From assembly GCF_001953885.1 (NCBI RefSeq), contig NZ_MQUS01000003.1, positions 248,001-312,000 of the forward strand: a DNA stretch of 64,000 nucleotides, read 5' to 3'. The DNA comes from Streptomyces sp. IMTB 2501. Lineage in GTDB: Bacteria > Actinomycetota > Actinomycetes > Streptomycetales > Streptomycetaceae. A program made the position numbers and the translations under genes. Positions 42,558 through 49,782 of this stretch are shown here, piece by piece. The stretch's first letter is position 1. Every line of letters begins with the position of its first letter. The notes beneath the pieces are model-generated. The model was given only the letters and a program-made list of their open reading frames with translations. It was not told the origin of the DNA and ran no database searches.

Positions 42558-43514
42558 TCAGCGGCTGTGCCGTGGGGCCGACGGGCTGGCCAGCGGCCTG
42601 GCCGCGGTTGCGTGTGCGAGGTTGCCCGACAGATTCTGTGCCGAAGTCGCGGTGCGATTGCGAGCGGCCATCACGCGGAGGTCGGCTGCTGTCTGCGGGG
42701 CGCGTGCGGCGCGGTGGACGGCCTGGGCGACAGCGGTGCGGCGCACGTCGAGTGGGGTCGGAGCACGAGAGATCTGAGGATCGGCGGTTTGGCCGACCGG
42801 GGCCAGCGTGACCAGGTGCTCCACCTTCCGGTTGATCTGGTGCCGCTCACGAATCGCCGGGGCTGAGTCCGACATGGCGGCTGCGGTCGCGGCGATCAGG
42901 TGAGTCGGGGTGCGGGCTGTGAAGACCGCTTCCGCGCGTGTGCCCCAACCCGGAGGACCGGCCCACGGCGTGACGGTTTCGTCGTCCCAGTCAGTGAGGC
43001 GGTTGTCGATCAGAACGCCTGCTTGTCCGTCGGGGGCGATGATCTCGACAGTGCCGCGCTCGGCCGCCCCGTCGCGGGTCCAGCCGGCATCGGTCAGCGG
43101 CCGGACGGCATCAGCCCAGTACAACGACGGGCTCGTCAAGAAGCGCCCGTTGCCTTCGGTGGCCTCGGCTTCGGCGTAGTCGCGGGCCAGAGCGCTGGTG
43201 AGCCCGGCGACGATCTCGGCCGGGGTGACGTGGTTGAAGATTGCCGTCCAGCGGGTGGCGGAGACGGCGTCCTCGGCGGCGGTGATCTTCCACAGTTCGA
43301 AGTCGTCGCCGAACCAGCCGATCCGTATTCGCTGGTCGGGCGAGGTGACGAGGAGCTGGCAGGGGCCCTCGTCGAGATAGTGGTGCGGCCAGTGACTGAC
43401 AGGGGCGAAGCCAGCGTCCCCGGTCCCGTTGGAGCCGGCCAGGTACATGGGGCTGTCCGCCGGAGCGGCAGCGCTGCCAGGAAGCGTCGAGATTGCGGCG
43501 GGCGGCGCGGGCAT
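42558..43514 (-). CDS. DUF317 domain protein
   Basis: 318 residues from ATG 43514. Two DUF317-type units: SPMYLAGSNGTGDAGFAPVS with LLVTSPDQRIRIGWFGDD and FELWKITAAED; then WTRDGAAERGTVEIIAPDG and WAGPPGWGTRAEAVFTART. The last third is Arg/Ala-rich and disordered. DUF317 proteins are restricted to Streptomyces and relatives and often lie on mobile elements; their role is unknown. A different-frame fragment encoded just upstream (43515-43668) may once have been its N-terminus. Confidence 0.78.
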   Translation of the reverse strand: MPAPPAAISTLPGSAAAPADSPMYLAGSNGTGDAGFAPVSHWPHHYLDEGPCQLLVTSPDQRIRIGWFGDDFELWKITAAEDAVSATRWTAIFNHVTPAEIVAGLTSALARDYAEAEATEGNGRFLTSPSLYWADAVRPLTDAGWTRDGAAERGTVEIIAPDGQAGVLIDNRLTDWDDETVTPWAGPPGWGTRAEAVFTARTPTHLIAATAAAMSDSAPAIRERHQINRKVEHLVTLAPVGQTADPQISRAPTPLDVRRTAVAQAVHRAARAPQTAADLRVMAARNRTATSAQNLSGNLAHATAARPLASPSAPRHSR

Positions 43515-43668
43515 GGGCGTTCGTCGTGGCCAGGCCGTCGAGCCGCCGCAGCACGATCGGCAGAAAAGGATCTCCCGAACCGCCGTGCGCGCTGTGGCGC
43601 TGGAGGTCCTCCAACGGGCGGCCGTACCGGTGCTCGACGAGGTGGCGGGTGTAGATCACGGTGGACAT
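43515..43668 (-). pseudogene. N-terminal fragment out of frame with the DUF317 gene
   Basis: From ATG 43668 (AAGGAAGG upstream) the frame encodes IYTRHLVEHRYGRPLEDLQR and FLPIVLRRLDGLATTNAHAR, clearly coding-like and similar to the start of the 42486 protein. From about 43510 onward the same frame becomes an Arg-rich shadow of the DUF317 gene. Either a one-base frameshift split a fusion gene, or this is a short gene overlapping the next. Confidence 0.5.
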
Positions 43669-43690
43669 GGGCGCCTTCCTTCTGGGGATT

Positions 43691-43843
43691 TCAGCGGGAG
43701 CGAGAGGGCTTGGCAGTCGTGCCGGCGGGGGAACGCGGGTCGCGGGGTGGATGGTCGTCGCTCTGCGCCAAGGGGTCCTCGACACAGAACTCCTCGGCGA
43801 CCAGGTGCACGCCGGGCCGCTTCGTCATGTCCTGGGGGTTCAT
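43691..43843 (-). CDS. Small hypothetical protein coupled to the upstream gene
   Basis: 50 residues from ATG 43843, overlapping the stop of the 43840-44508 gene (ATGA). The product (MNPQDMTKRPGVHLVAEEFC, then VEDPLAQSDDHPPRD) is hydrophilic, ending in a basic SRSR tail. Coupling supports it as a gene despite its size. Confidence 0.5.
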   Translation of the reverse strand: MNPQDMTKRPGVHLVAEEFCVEDPLAQSDDHPPRDPRSPAGTTAKPSRSR

Positions 43844-44508
43844 TCAGCAGCGTCCATCCGGGCGAGCAGAGAGCGCACCAGAGTGGGCAGGCTGTCGGGG
43901 CCCTCACCGGTCCGGACATGATCGGTTGCCTCGGCGAGGACGTACGCGGCGTCTTCGAGCAGGCCGCTGGAGATCTCCATGCAGGCGTCGGTGATCCGGG
44001 AGGCGGCGAGCAGGGACCGCGAGAGCACCTCGACGTAGTCGCCGGGGCTGAGGTCGGCAGCCTCGGCGGCTGTGCGGATGGCGGCCAACTCCAGTGCGCT
44101 GAACGCGAAGTCGAACTCGTCGTCCTGGTCCGTCGGCGAGGGCGCGACGAAGGCCGGGTCCGGCGGCTCGGCGGGGATGCCGACGCGCGTGCAGATCTGG
44201 TCCACGGAGGCGGTCAGCTCGGCGAGAGACTCGGTGAGCCAGCCGAGCGCGGAAGCGTAGGACGCCAGGGTGAAAAGACCGGCAGGGGTGGAAGGCAGCG
44301 GCTCCTCGACGACGAACTCTTCGAGCCGGTCGTTCAGGTCGCGGACCACCCGCGGACCGGCGGACAGCGCGCCGAGGACGGGATGCAGGTAGGAGCGGCT
44401 GGCGGAGGTGGGGTACTCGGTCGTCAGGACCTCCGAGACGCTCCGCGCGGCGTCGGTGAGCAGCCCGGCCAGTTCGGCGCGGTCGAGGGACGCACGGTCG
44501 GTGGTCAT
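43840..44508 (-). CDS. Hypothetical helical protein of the transfer operon
   Basis: 222 residues from ATG 44508 (ATGA overlap with the RelE-like gene). It is almost entirely helical: SLDRAELAGLLTDAARSVSE, FTLASYASALGWLTESLAEL, ALELAAIRTAAEAADLSPGD and CMEISSGLLEDAAYVLAEAT. No membrane segment or motif. May act as an adaptor or structural protein. Confidence 0.7.
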   Translation of the reverse strand: MTTDRASLDRAELAGLLTDAARSVSEVLTTEYPTSASRSYLHPVLGALSAGPRVVRDLNDRLEEFVVEEPLPSTPAGLFTLASYASALGWLTESLAELTASVDQICTRVGIPAEPPDPAFVAPSPTDQDDEFDFAFSALELAAIRTAAEAADLSPGDYVEVLSRSLLAASRITDACMEISSGLLEDAAYVLAEATDHVRTGEGPDSLPTLVRSLLARMDAAE

Positions 44509-44993
44509 CGCATGGAGGCCTTTCGGGAGGTGGCTGGGGCGGCGGGGCTGGCTGGCGCCGGTGCGGTGGCCGGGAGGGACGCCGTCGGGTCGATCGCGTG
44601 GGGGGATCGAGACCGGGCCGCCTGGACTCGTGCCTCGGCCGCCGCGTCGGTGCCCTCGTGCTGATTGAGGCCGGTGCGGTTGGTGCGGTGCTGGGCCGTG
44701 TGGTAGACCGCGTAGTCCTCCCGAGCACCGGCCGCGACGAGGTAGATCTCGCGTTTGTGGGTCGAGGTGGGCGGGGCCGGGCGGAACTGGATGACCATCC
44801 GGTAGGAGACGGCCGGGTCGACGTAGACCTTGTGGAAGCCCGCGAGGCGGCCGGTCAGCGGCAGGCAGTCGTCGCTGCCATGGACCAGGTTCTGCAGTTC
44901 CAGCAGTGCCAGGTCGCGGATCTCGTCGGGGAGTTGGCGCAGGTCCGCGATGGCGTCCGGGTGGGCGGCGAAGGCGAAGCGGGCGCGGCTCAC
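44505..44993 (-). CDS. RelE/ParE-fold protein with disordered tail
   Basis: 162 residues from GTG 44993 (GTGA overlap). The first 110 residues follow the RelE/ParE pattern: FAFAAHPDAIADLRQLPDEI, LQNLVHGSDDCLPLTGRLAG, FHKVYVDPAVSYRMVIQF and KREIYLVAAGAREDYAVYHT. Typical members are mRNA interferases or gyrase poisons with a partner antitoxin; no antitoxin-like gene is beside it, and the 50-residue Ala/Pro-rich tail is unusual. It may be an operon-specific adaptation rather than a toxin. Confidence 0.75.
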   Translation of the reverse strand: MSRARFAFAAHPDAIADLRQLPDEIRDLALLELQNLVHGSDDCLPLTGRLAGFHKVYVDPAVSYRMVIQFRPAPPTSTHKREIYLVAAGAREDYAVYHTAQHRTNRTGLNQHEGTDAAAEARVQAARSRSPHAIDPTASLPATAPAPASPAAPATSRKASMR

Positions 44994-45757
44994 ATCGGCC
45001 TCCGGGGGTTCGGGCGCTTGGCCGTTCCTGCCGACGGCGCGTTGCCCGTGTCGAGGCCGGCTTTCGGGATCGCGGAGGCACCTGCTGAACGGGTGAGGGC
45101 GGCGCGGGTCAGCCGGGCGGCGGCCTCACCGCGGTAGTCCGGTGGCTGCGGCAGCGGACTGCCGCGGTGCTCCAGCCAGTGGCGGGCGGTGGCCTCGTCG
45201 GCGAAGGCGCCCTCGCGCATCGTGTACGTGTGGGCGTCGGGGTTCCCCTCTTCGAGGAAGACACGAATCGGTGCCTGAGCGGCGTTGGAGTCACGGGTCA
45301 ACGTCCAGGTCTCGGACGGGGCGTAGTCCGAGGTCCAGCTGTCGAGGACCTTGTAGCGAGAGCCTGACTCCCGGATCTGCCGCTCGACCCAGAGGGTGAG
45401 ATCGTCGGCGGGCTTCAGGAGGTCCCCCTTGGCCTGGGCGATCCGCTCGGGCGGGCAGCCGCGCTCGGTCAGCCAGTTCTGGGCGAACGGCAGGCTGGCG
45501 TGGTTCGCGGTCTCGAAGGTGAACGTGCGCTCGCGTAGGTCCCGCGTGATCTTGATGGCAACGAGCGCCGGATCACCGGGGACGCCCCAGGTCATCGACC
45601 TGTCGTGGGCGACGAGGTAGCTGTGCGTCTCCTCCGGGGTGGTGTGGTGCTCGGCCAGCACGGTCAGGTCTCCGGCCCAGATGCTGCTCTCGGCGAGTTC
45701 GGAGGCGGCGTCGGCAGGCTCGAAGTCGGCGAGGCGGAAGTCGGGTTCGGCGATCAC
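44990..45757 (-). CDS. Hypothetical protein of the transfer operon
   Basis: 255 residues from GTG 45757 (GTGA overlap with the DUF4913 gene). Alpha/beta pattern with LVAIKITRDLRERTFTFETA, a LPFAQNWLTERGCPPERIAQ helix and two related strand pairs (ESGSRYKVLDSWTSDYAPSE; FLEEGNPDAHTYTMREGAFA). Unrecognised; appears specific to actinobacterial conjugative elements. Confidence 0.7.
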   Translation of the reverse strand: MIAEPDFRLADFEPADAASELAESSIWAGDLTVLAEHHTTPEETHSYLVAHDRSMTWGVPGDPALVAIKITRDLRERTFTFETANHASLPFAQNWLTERGCPPERIAQAKGDLLKPADDLTLWVERQIRESGSRYKVLDSWTSDYAPSETWTLTRDSNAAQAPIRVFLEEGNPDAHTYTMREGAFADEATARHWLEHRGSPLPQPPDYRGEAAARLTRAALTRSAGASAIPKAGLDTGNAPSAGTAKRPNPRRPM

Positions 45758-46344
45758 TGGGTGGCTCCCGTCGGCTCGGGCGCCGGGGTGGCCAGCACGC
45801 GGTGGTTGGGCCGGGTCGGGCTCGTCGTGCAAGCGGCGAAGGGGCCGTCGGGGGCACGGAGATGAACCAGGGCCTGGTCGAGGTGGTCGCGGTGCCACGT
45901 CGAGGGACCGGAGAGGCCGGTTTCGGCGTCGGTGAGCTGCTGCCACGCGAGCCAGAGCGCGTGCAGCCGGGCAACGGCCTCGGGGTGCTCGTGCCACTGG
46001 TCGCACCACGGTCGGGTAGTGCTGATCTCCCGTCCGTAGACGGGAAGGAACAGGTAGTTCACCCAGTCGCTGAGCGCGGCCAGCTCGACGGCGTACGCTT
46101 CGCCGCCCAGGGCGAGGATGAACACCGAGGCCGGGGGGTCGGCCTTGTCGGCGCTGGCGGCACCTGCGGTGGAGGTGTCCGCGGTGGGCTGAGGGGTGGA
46201 GACGGGCTCGGAGCCGAGGCGGTCCAGGATGGCGCCGTGCTGGCGTACCTCCGCCATGGTCTTGGCGAGGGTGCTGGCGAGATCGTCGAGGTCGCTGTCG
46301 GGAACGCGGAACGGCTCGGGGGTGGCCTTGCTGGGGTCGGACAT
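45754..46344 (-). CDS. DUF4913 domain protein
   Basis: 196 residues from ATG 46344. The C-terminal domain shows DUF4913 features: LSDWVNYLFLPVYGREI, RPWCDQWHEHPEAVARLHAL, WLAWQQL and STWHRDHLDQALVHLRAPDG. The N-terminal 80 residues are helical then disordered. DUF4913 proteins are common on actinobacterial plasmids and conjugative elements, function unknown. Preceded by one copy of the repeated leader. Confidence 0.8.
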   Translation of the reverse strand: MSDPSKATPEPFRVPDSDLDDLASTLAKTMAEVRQHGAILDRLGSEPVSTPQPTADTSTAGAASADKADPPASVFILALGGEAYAVELAALSDWVNYLFLPVYGREISTTRPWCDQWHEHPEAVARLHALWLAWQQLTDAETGLSGPSTWHRDHLDQALVHLRAPDGPFAACTTSPTRPNHRVLATPAPEPTGATQ

Positions 46345-46410
46345 GGCGGATCCAAGGGAGTGAGCGAGCAGGGCGGGGGCGAAGTGCGGCGGGCTCTTCT
46401 GTAGGTCACG
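46345..46410 (-). repeat. Leader repeat, copy 1
   Basis: Reading toward the gene: a GTGACC, AGAAGAGC block and then TTGGATCCGCC fused to the start ATG of the DUF4913 gene. The same layout precedes the genes starting at 51566, 55137 and 61316. Confidence 0.55.
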
Positions 46411-46442
46411 GCGGTGCTCCCTTCGCAGGTCGGCATGGGGAG

Positions 46443-46497
46443 GAGGATGCGGAGATTCCGCGATTTGGCGCGGCCGGGGAAACCGGGTAATGGGGCG
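46443..46497 (-). repeat. Intergenic repeat, copy 1
   Basis: On the plus strand: GAGGATGCGGAGATTCCGCG, then ATTTGGCGCGGCCGG. It abuts the stop codon of the methyltransferase remnant. Related copies lie at 53209-53262 and 56469-56520. Confidence 0.55.
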
Positions 46498-47695
46498 CTA
46501 CGGCGCGGTGCAGCGGGGGCAGCCTGGGAAGGGCGGTGTCAGCAACTGCACGGCTCGGGTGGCCTGTTGGGGGACCACGCCGTTGCCGAGTGCGGTGAGC
46601 TGAGCCGGTCGGCCGAGTCCCGGAGTGGCGGTCACCCAGCCGGGAGCCAGGCCCTGCATCCACTCCACGAAGTCGGCGCGCAGGCGTCCGGCAGCGTCGG
46701 TGGGCGACGGCGCGGGGCGGGTGAGGTTCTCCCACCGGGCGATGGCGGAGGCGTACGCTCCCCATCGCCCGTCGGTCCCTCCGCTTCCGGGGCAGCCTCC
46801 GCCCAGAGCGGCAGGACCACCGCCGACAGGGGCGGGCGCCAGCCCTTGCCCGGACGGCGGCCCGGGGTGCCGGTGTCGCTCGCCCTCGAGGTGGGCAGCA
46901 GCGACGCTGCCGCACTCGGCAGCGTCATGTCCCCGTTGCCGTGCCGCTGGTTCGGCGAGCCCTTGATCCCGTCCGACGCCTTCGGCGTGGGCAGCAGCCA
47001 CTCCACCTCGTCGGCCAGGTTCGGGCCGTGGCCGCCGCTCTTCCTCTTCGACGGATGCTGGGAGCCGCCGTTCTTGCCGATGTTGCTCGTCGGGGTCTTG
47101 AGCAGGGTGCTCGGCGGGCCAGGCGGCGAGGAAGGTGCGCTCGCGACGATGGGGGGCTCCGACGTCGGAGGCACGAAGCACGAGCCACCTCGCGTCGTAC
47201 CGGAGATCGGCCAGGGAGCCGAGTACGGCACCAAGTGCCCGCACAGAAGGCTGGGTTGGGTCGTCTCCCAGACACCACGGGCAGAATTCCACGTCGCCAG
47301 GGGAACCGGCGGGCGAGGTGAGGAGACCTCGGACATTCTCGATCACCACCAAACAGGGGCGGAGGGCTTCGACCGCACGGGCGACGTGCAGCCACAGCCC
47401 CGAGCGGGTGTGGGGGTTGAGTCCGGCCCGGCGGCCGGCGACGGAGACGTCTTTGACAAGGGAAGCCGGCCGTCAGGACACACACCCGCGGCACATCGGC
47501 CCAGTTGACGGCGGTGATGTCCCCCAGATTGGGCACGCCGGGCCAGTGCCGGGCCAGGATGCGCGCTGCGTCGGGGTTGATCTCGGCGTGCCAGGCCACG
47601 GTGCCGCCGAGCGCGCCCTGGACCCCGAGGTCCAGACCGCCGTAACCCGAGCAGAGCGAGCCGATCAACGGCATTCGCGCGGTGGTGGTCTCCAT
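46498..47695 (-). pseudogene. Cytosine-C5 DNA methyltransferase, frameshifted
   Basis: From ATG 47695 the frame gives MPLIGSLCSGYGGLDLGVQG (motif I) and VLTAGFPCQ (motif IV, catalytic Cys). There a run TGTCAAAGACG has one extra A (plus strand TTT at 47452-47454), which throws DVSVAGRRAG into another frame. Motif VI VVIENVRGLL and DVGAPHRRERTF then lie in frame two; a middle part (LLKTPTSNIGKNGG, LLPTPKASDGIKG) in frame three; and the end (WMQGLAPGWVT, LTALGNGVVPQQA) back in frame two. At least three shifts are needed, so the gene is dead unless the assembly is wrong. Confidence 0.85.
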
Positions 47696-47696
47696 G

Positions 47697-48281
47697 TCAC
47701 CGGCCACGTGCGAATCGGTCGGAGGAGGATGCCACCGCCGTGGTGACGCCGGGAGGCGGCGACCCCAGAGCGGGCGCGGTGGTCGCGGACCGGCTGCGGG
47801 CAGTCTGGAGCCGATCGGACGGGGAAGAGATCGTTGCCGATGCGGAGTGTAGGGAGTTGGACCCGTCGTGCACGGCTGCGTCGGCAGTGGCGAGTGCTTC
47901 CTCTATCACCAGTACGGCTGCCTCCCGGGCAGCGCTGGCGTCGGGCTGGTCGCGCAGACCGTCGGTCTGGTTCAGGAAGGCGAGTTGGTGGGCCACTGCT
48001 CCCAGAGCGGAAGCCACTTCGCCCGCGGGTTCGACGGCGGCGGCGAAGTTGGTGATCACCCGAGCGGTGTGGGACGCCTGGCGCTGGTCGGCGGCACGGA
48101 AGCGGACCTCGTCGCCCAGATCGGTGAACGGCTTTCCGAGTTCGGAGATCTGGCGTGCGACGGCGACGACATCAGGCGAGCGGTGGGGGCCTCCCGGCAT
48201 CGCCAGCTTGCCGCGCTGGGTGTCGAAGGCAGAGGCCGTGGCGCGCAGGGCCAAAGCGTCGGAGATGACGGTGTTGTCCAC
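47697..48281 (-). CDS. Hypothetical helical protein
   Basis: 194 residues from GTG 48281. Helical throughout: LALRATASAFDTQRG, SPDVVAVARQISELGKPFTD, AADQRQASHTARVITNFAAA, AAVLVIEEALATADAAV, with a disordered Ser/Pro tail. It resembles the other Ala-rich helical proteins of this operon in style. Function unknown. The methyltransferase remnant starts one base after its stop. Confidence 0.68.
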   Translation of the reverse strand: MDNTVISDALALRATASAFDTQRGKLAMPGGPHRSPDVVAVARQISELGKPFTDLGDEVRFRAADQRQASHTARVITNFAAAVEPAGEVASALGAVAHQLAFLNQTDGLRDQPDASAAREAAVLVIEEALATADAAVHDGSNSLHSASATISSPSDRLQTARSRSATTAPALGSPPPGVTTAVASSSDRFARGR

Positions 48282-48328
48282 GGGGCGTTCCAGAGGTGAG
48301 GTGGGACTGGGGCTGTGATGAGGGCGAG

Positions 48329-49495
48329 TCAGCCGTGGGTGCGCGAGGAAGATCGTGCTGCTGACGGCGTGACGGCAGCGCCTGGGCGTTCCGGCGGCCG
48401 TGCGGCCGGTCGCGGAGTGCTGCGGGCGAGGGCGGCATGGACTCGCGCCGTCGGCGCTTCCTCGGTCGGCGGCGCGAGCGGCGTCGGCGAGGAGTGGCCA
48501 TTCGCGGCTTGCCAGCGAGTACGAACGTCATCGAGCGGGCCAAGCGCGTGCAGCGCATGGCTGATGAGCCGACCCGGGGCCAAGGACTCGTTCTCGGCCA
48601 GCGCGCGGATGGCGCGGGCGGAGGCAGCGGCCGTGCGGGTAACGGAGGAGCGCATGACCTGTTCGCCGAGCCACTCGGCGCTGCCGGGGCCGACGCCGTC
48701 GCAGATGGCGGTGAGCTGTTCGGTGGTCAGCGTGCCGTCGGCGAGCAGACCGCGCCGTTGGGCTTCCCACAGCACGGTGATCCGGTCGATGGGCTCGCCG
48801 CGGTGGTGCAGTGCGCCCAGGCAGCGGTAGAGCTGGCCGTGGGCGGGGCCGGCGAAGTCGCTCGGTCGCAGCAAGCCGACGACCTGGTCCATCGCCTTCG
48901 GCCGCTCGACCAGGACCGCCAGCAGGAACTGCTCGTCCTCGGCGACTTGGTCCGCCCGTACCGGCGGCGATGCGACGGGAGCCGTGCAGGGCGGCGGGGC
49001 CGGGGCGACCGGGCACAGTTCGGCCCCCCAGCGGCGCGCGAGGTCCCCGAGCACCCCGGCCAGGACGTCCGCATAGTGCAGCGCTCCCTCCACCTCGCCT
49101 TGGAGGGCGTCAGCGCGGGCTGCCTGGTGGAGGCGGATCGCATGCTCGGTCACGCTGCGGTGGATCGCTCCCTCCAGCACCATCCGGCCGTACACCGGGG
49201 CGTGCTCGGGGCGCGGACAGGCCGAGATCAGGGTGTGGGCGTATGCCGCGGTCAGCCCCCGGACGTGGTGGCTGGCCTCGTCGACCGCGTCGGTCACCCA
49301 GGACAGCGGCACCGGTTCCTTGGTCGCCACGGCCGGGTGGCCCTCGGTCCGTAGCTTGCGTAGGGCGGCGAACAGCGCCTTGTGGAGAGGCCGGTAGAAG
49401 TGATCCGGTGCGAGCCAGTCGAGGTGCGCGAGCTGGCCGGGGTCGAGCAGCACCGAGCCGAGCACAGCCTGCTCGGCACTCAGCAGCGGGTTCAT
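48329..49495 (-). CDS. DnaB N-terminal-domain protein, no helicase core
   Basis: 388 residues from ATG 49495. Two DnaB-N-like helical domains in tandem: LLSAEQAVLGSVLLDPGQLA with FYRPLHKALFAALRKL (residues 1-130), and FLLAVLVERPKAMDQVVGLL with PAHGQLYRCLGALHHRGEPI (about 185-300). The RecA-like ATPase domain of replicative helicases is absent; a Pro/Ala-rich tail ends the protein. It may interact with the host helicase or primase during transfer replication, or sequester it (inference). Confidence 0.8.
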   Translation of the reverse strand: MNPLLSAEQAVLGSVLLDPGQLAHLDWLAPDHFYRPLHKALFAALRKLRTEGHPAVATKEPVPLSWVTDAVDEASHHVRGLTAAYAHTLISACPRPEHAPVYGRMVLEGAIHRSVTEHAIRLHQAARADALQGEVEGALHYADVLAGVLGDLARRWGAELCPVAPAPPPCTAPVASPPVRADQVAEDEQFLLAVLVERPKAMDQVVGLLRPSDFAGPAHGQLYRCLGALHHRGEPIDRITVLWEAQRRGLLADGTLTTEQLTAICDGVGPGSAEWLGEQVMRSSVTRTAAASARAIRALAENESLAPGRLISHALHALGPLDDVRTRWQAANGHSSPTPLAPPTEEAPTARVHAALARSTPRPAARPPERPGAAVTPSAARSSSRTHG

Positions 49496-49782
49496 CGCTG
49501 CCGCCCGGAGCGGGGAGTCGGCGGATCGTCCTGCTGCGAGCGGAGATCGGCGACGGCCTGGTCGGCGGCGGTCATCGCGGCGGCGAAGCGGTCCAACTCG
49601 CCGGCGAACGTCGGGTCGGTGGCGAGGATCGAGCCGGAACCGGTGACCAGCCACCACTGGCCGCCGCGTCGGACGACCGGTGATCGGGCGAGGCGTTCGG
49701 ACCGCGTCAGAAGGGAGGATGGAGTGCGAGAGGACACGAGCCCGGCGCCGAGCGAGAGCACCTTGAGCTTCGGGGCGCTCAT
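49492..49782 (-). CDS. Small hypothetical protein
   Basis: 96 residues; ATG at 49782 and stop both overlap the neighbouring genes, so it is coupled to the coupling-protein gene and to the DnaB-N gene. Contains VVRRGGQWWLVTGSGSILAT and LDRFAAAMTAADQAVADLRS. Not recognised. Confidence 0.68.
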   Translation of the reverse strand: MSAPKLKVLSLGAGLVSSRTPSSLLTRSERLARSPVVRRGGQWWLVTGSGSILATDPTFAGELDRFAAAMTAADQAVADLRSQQDDPPTPRSGRQR

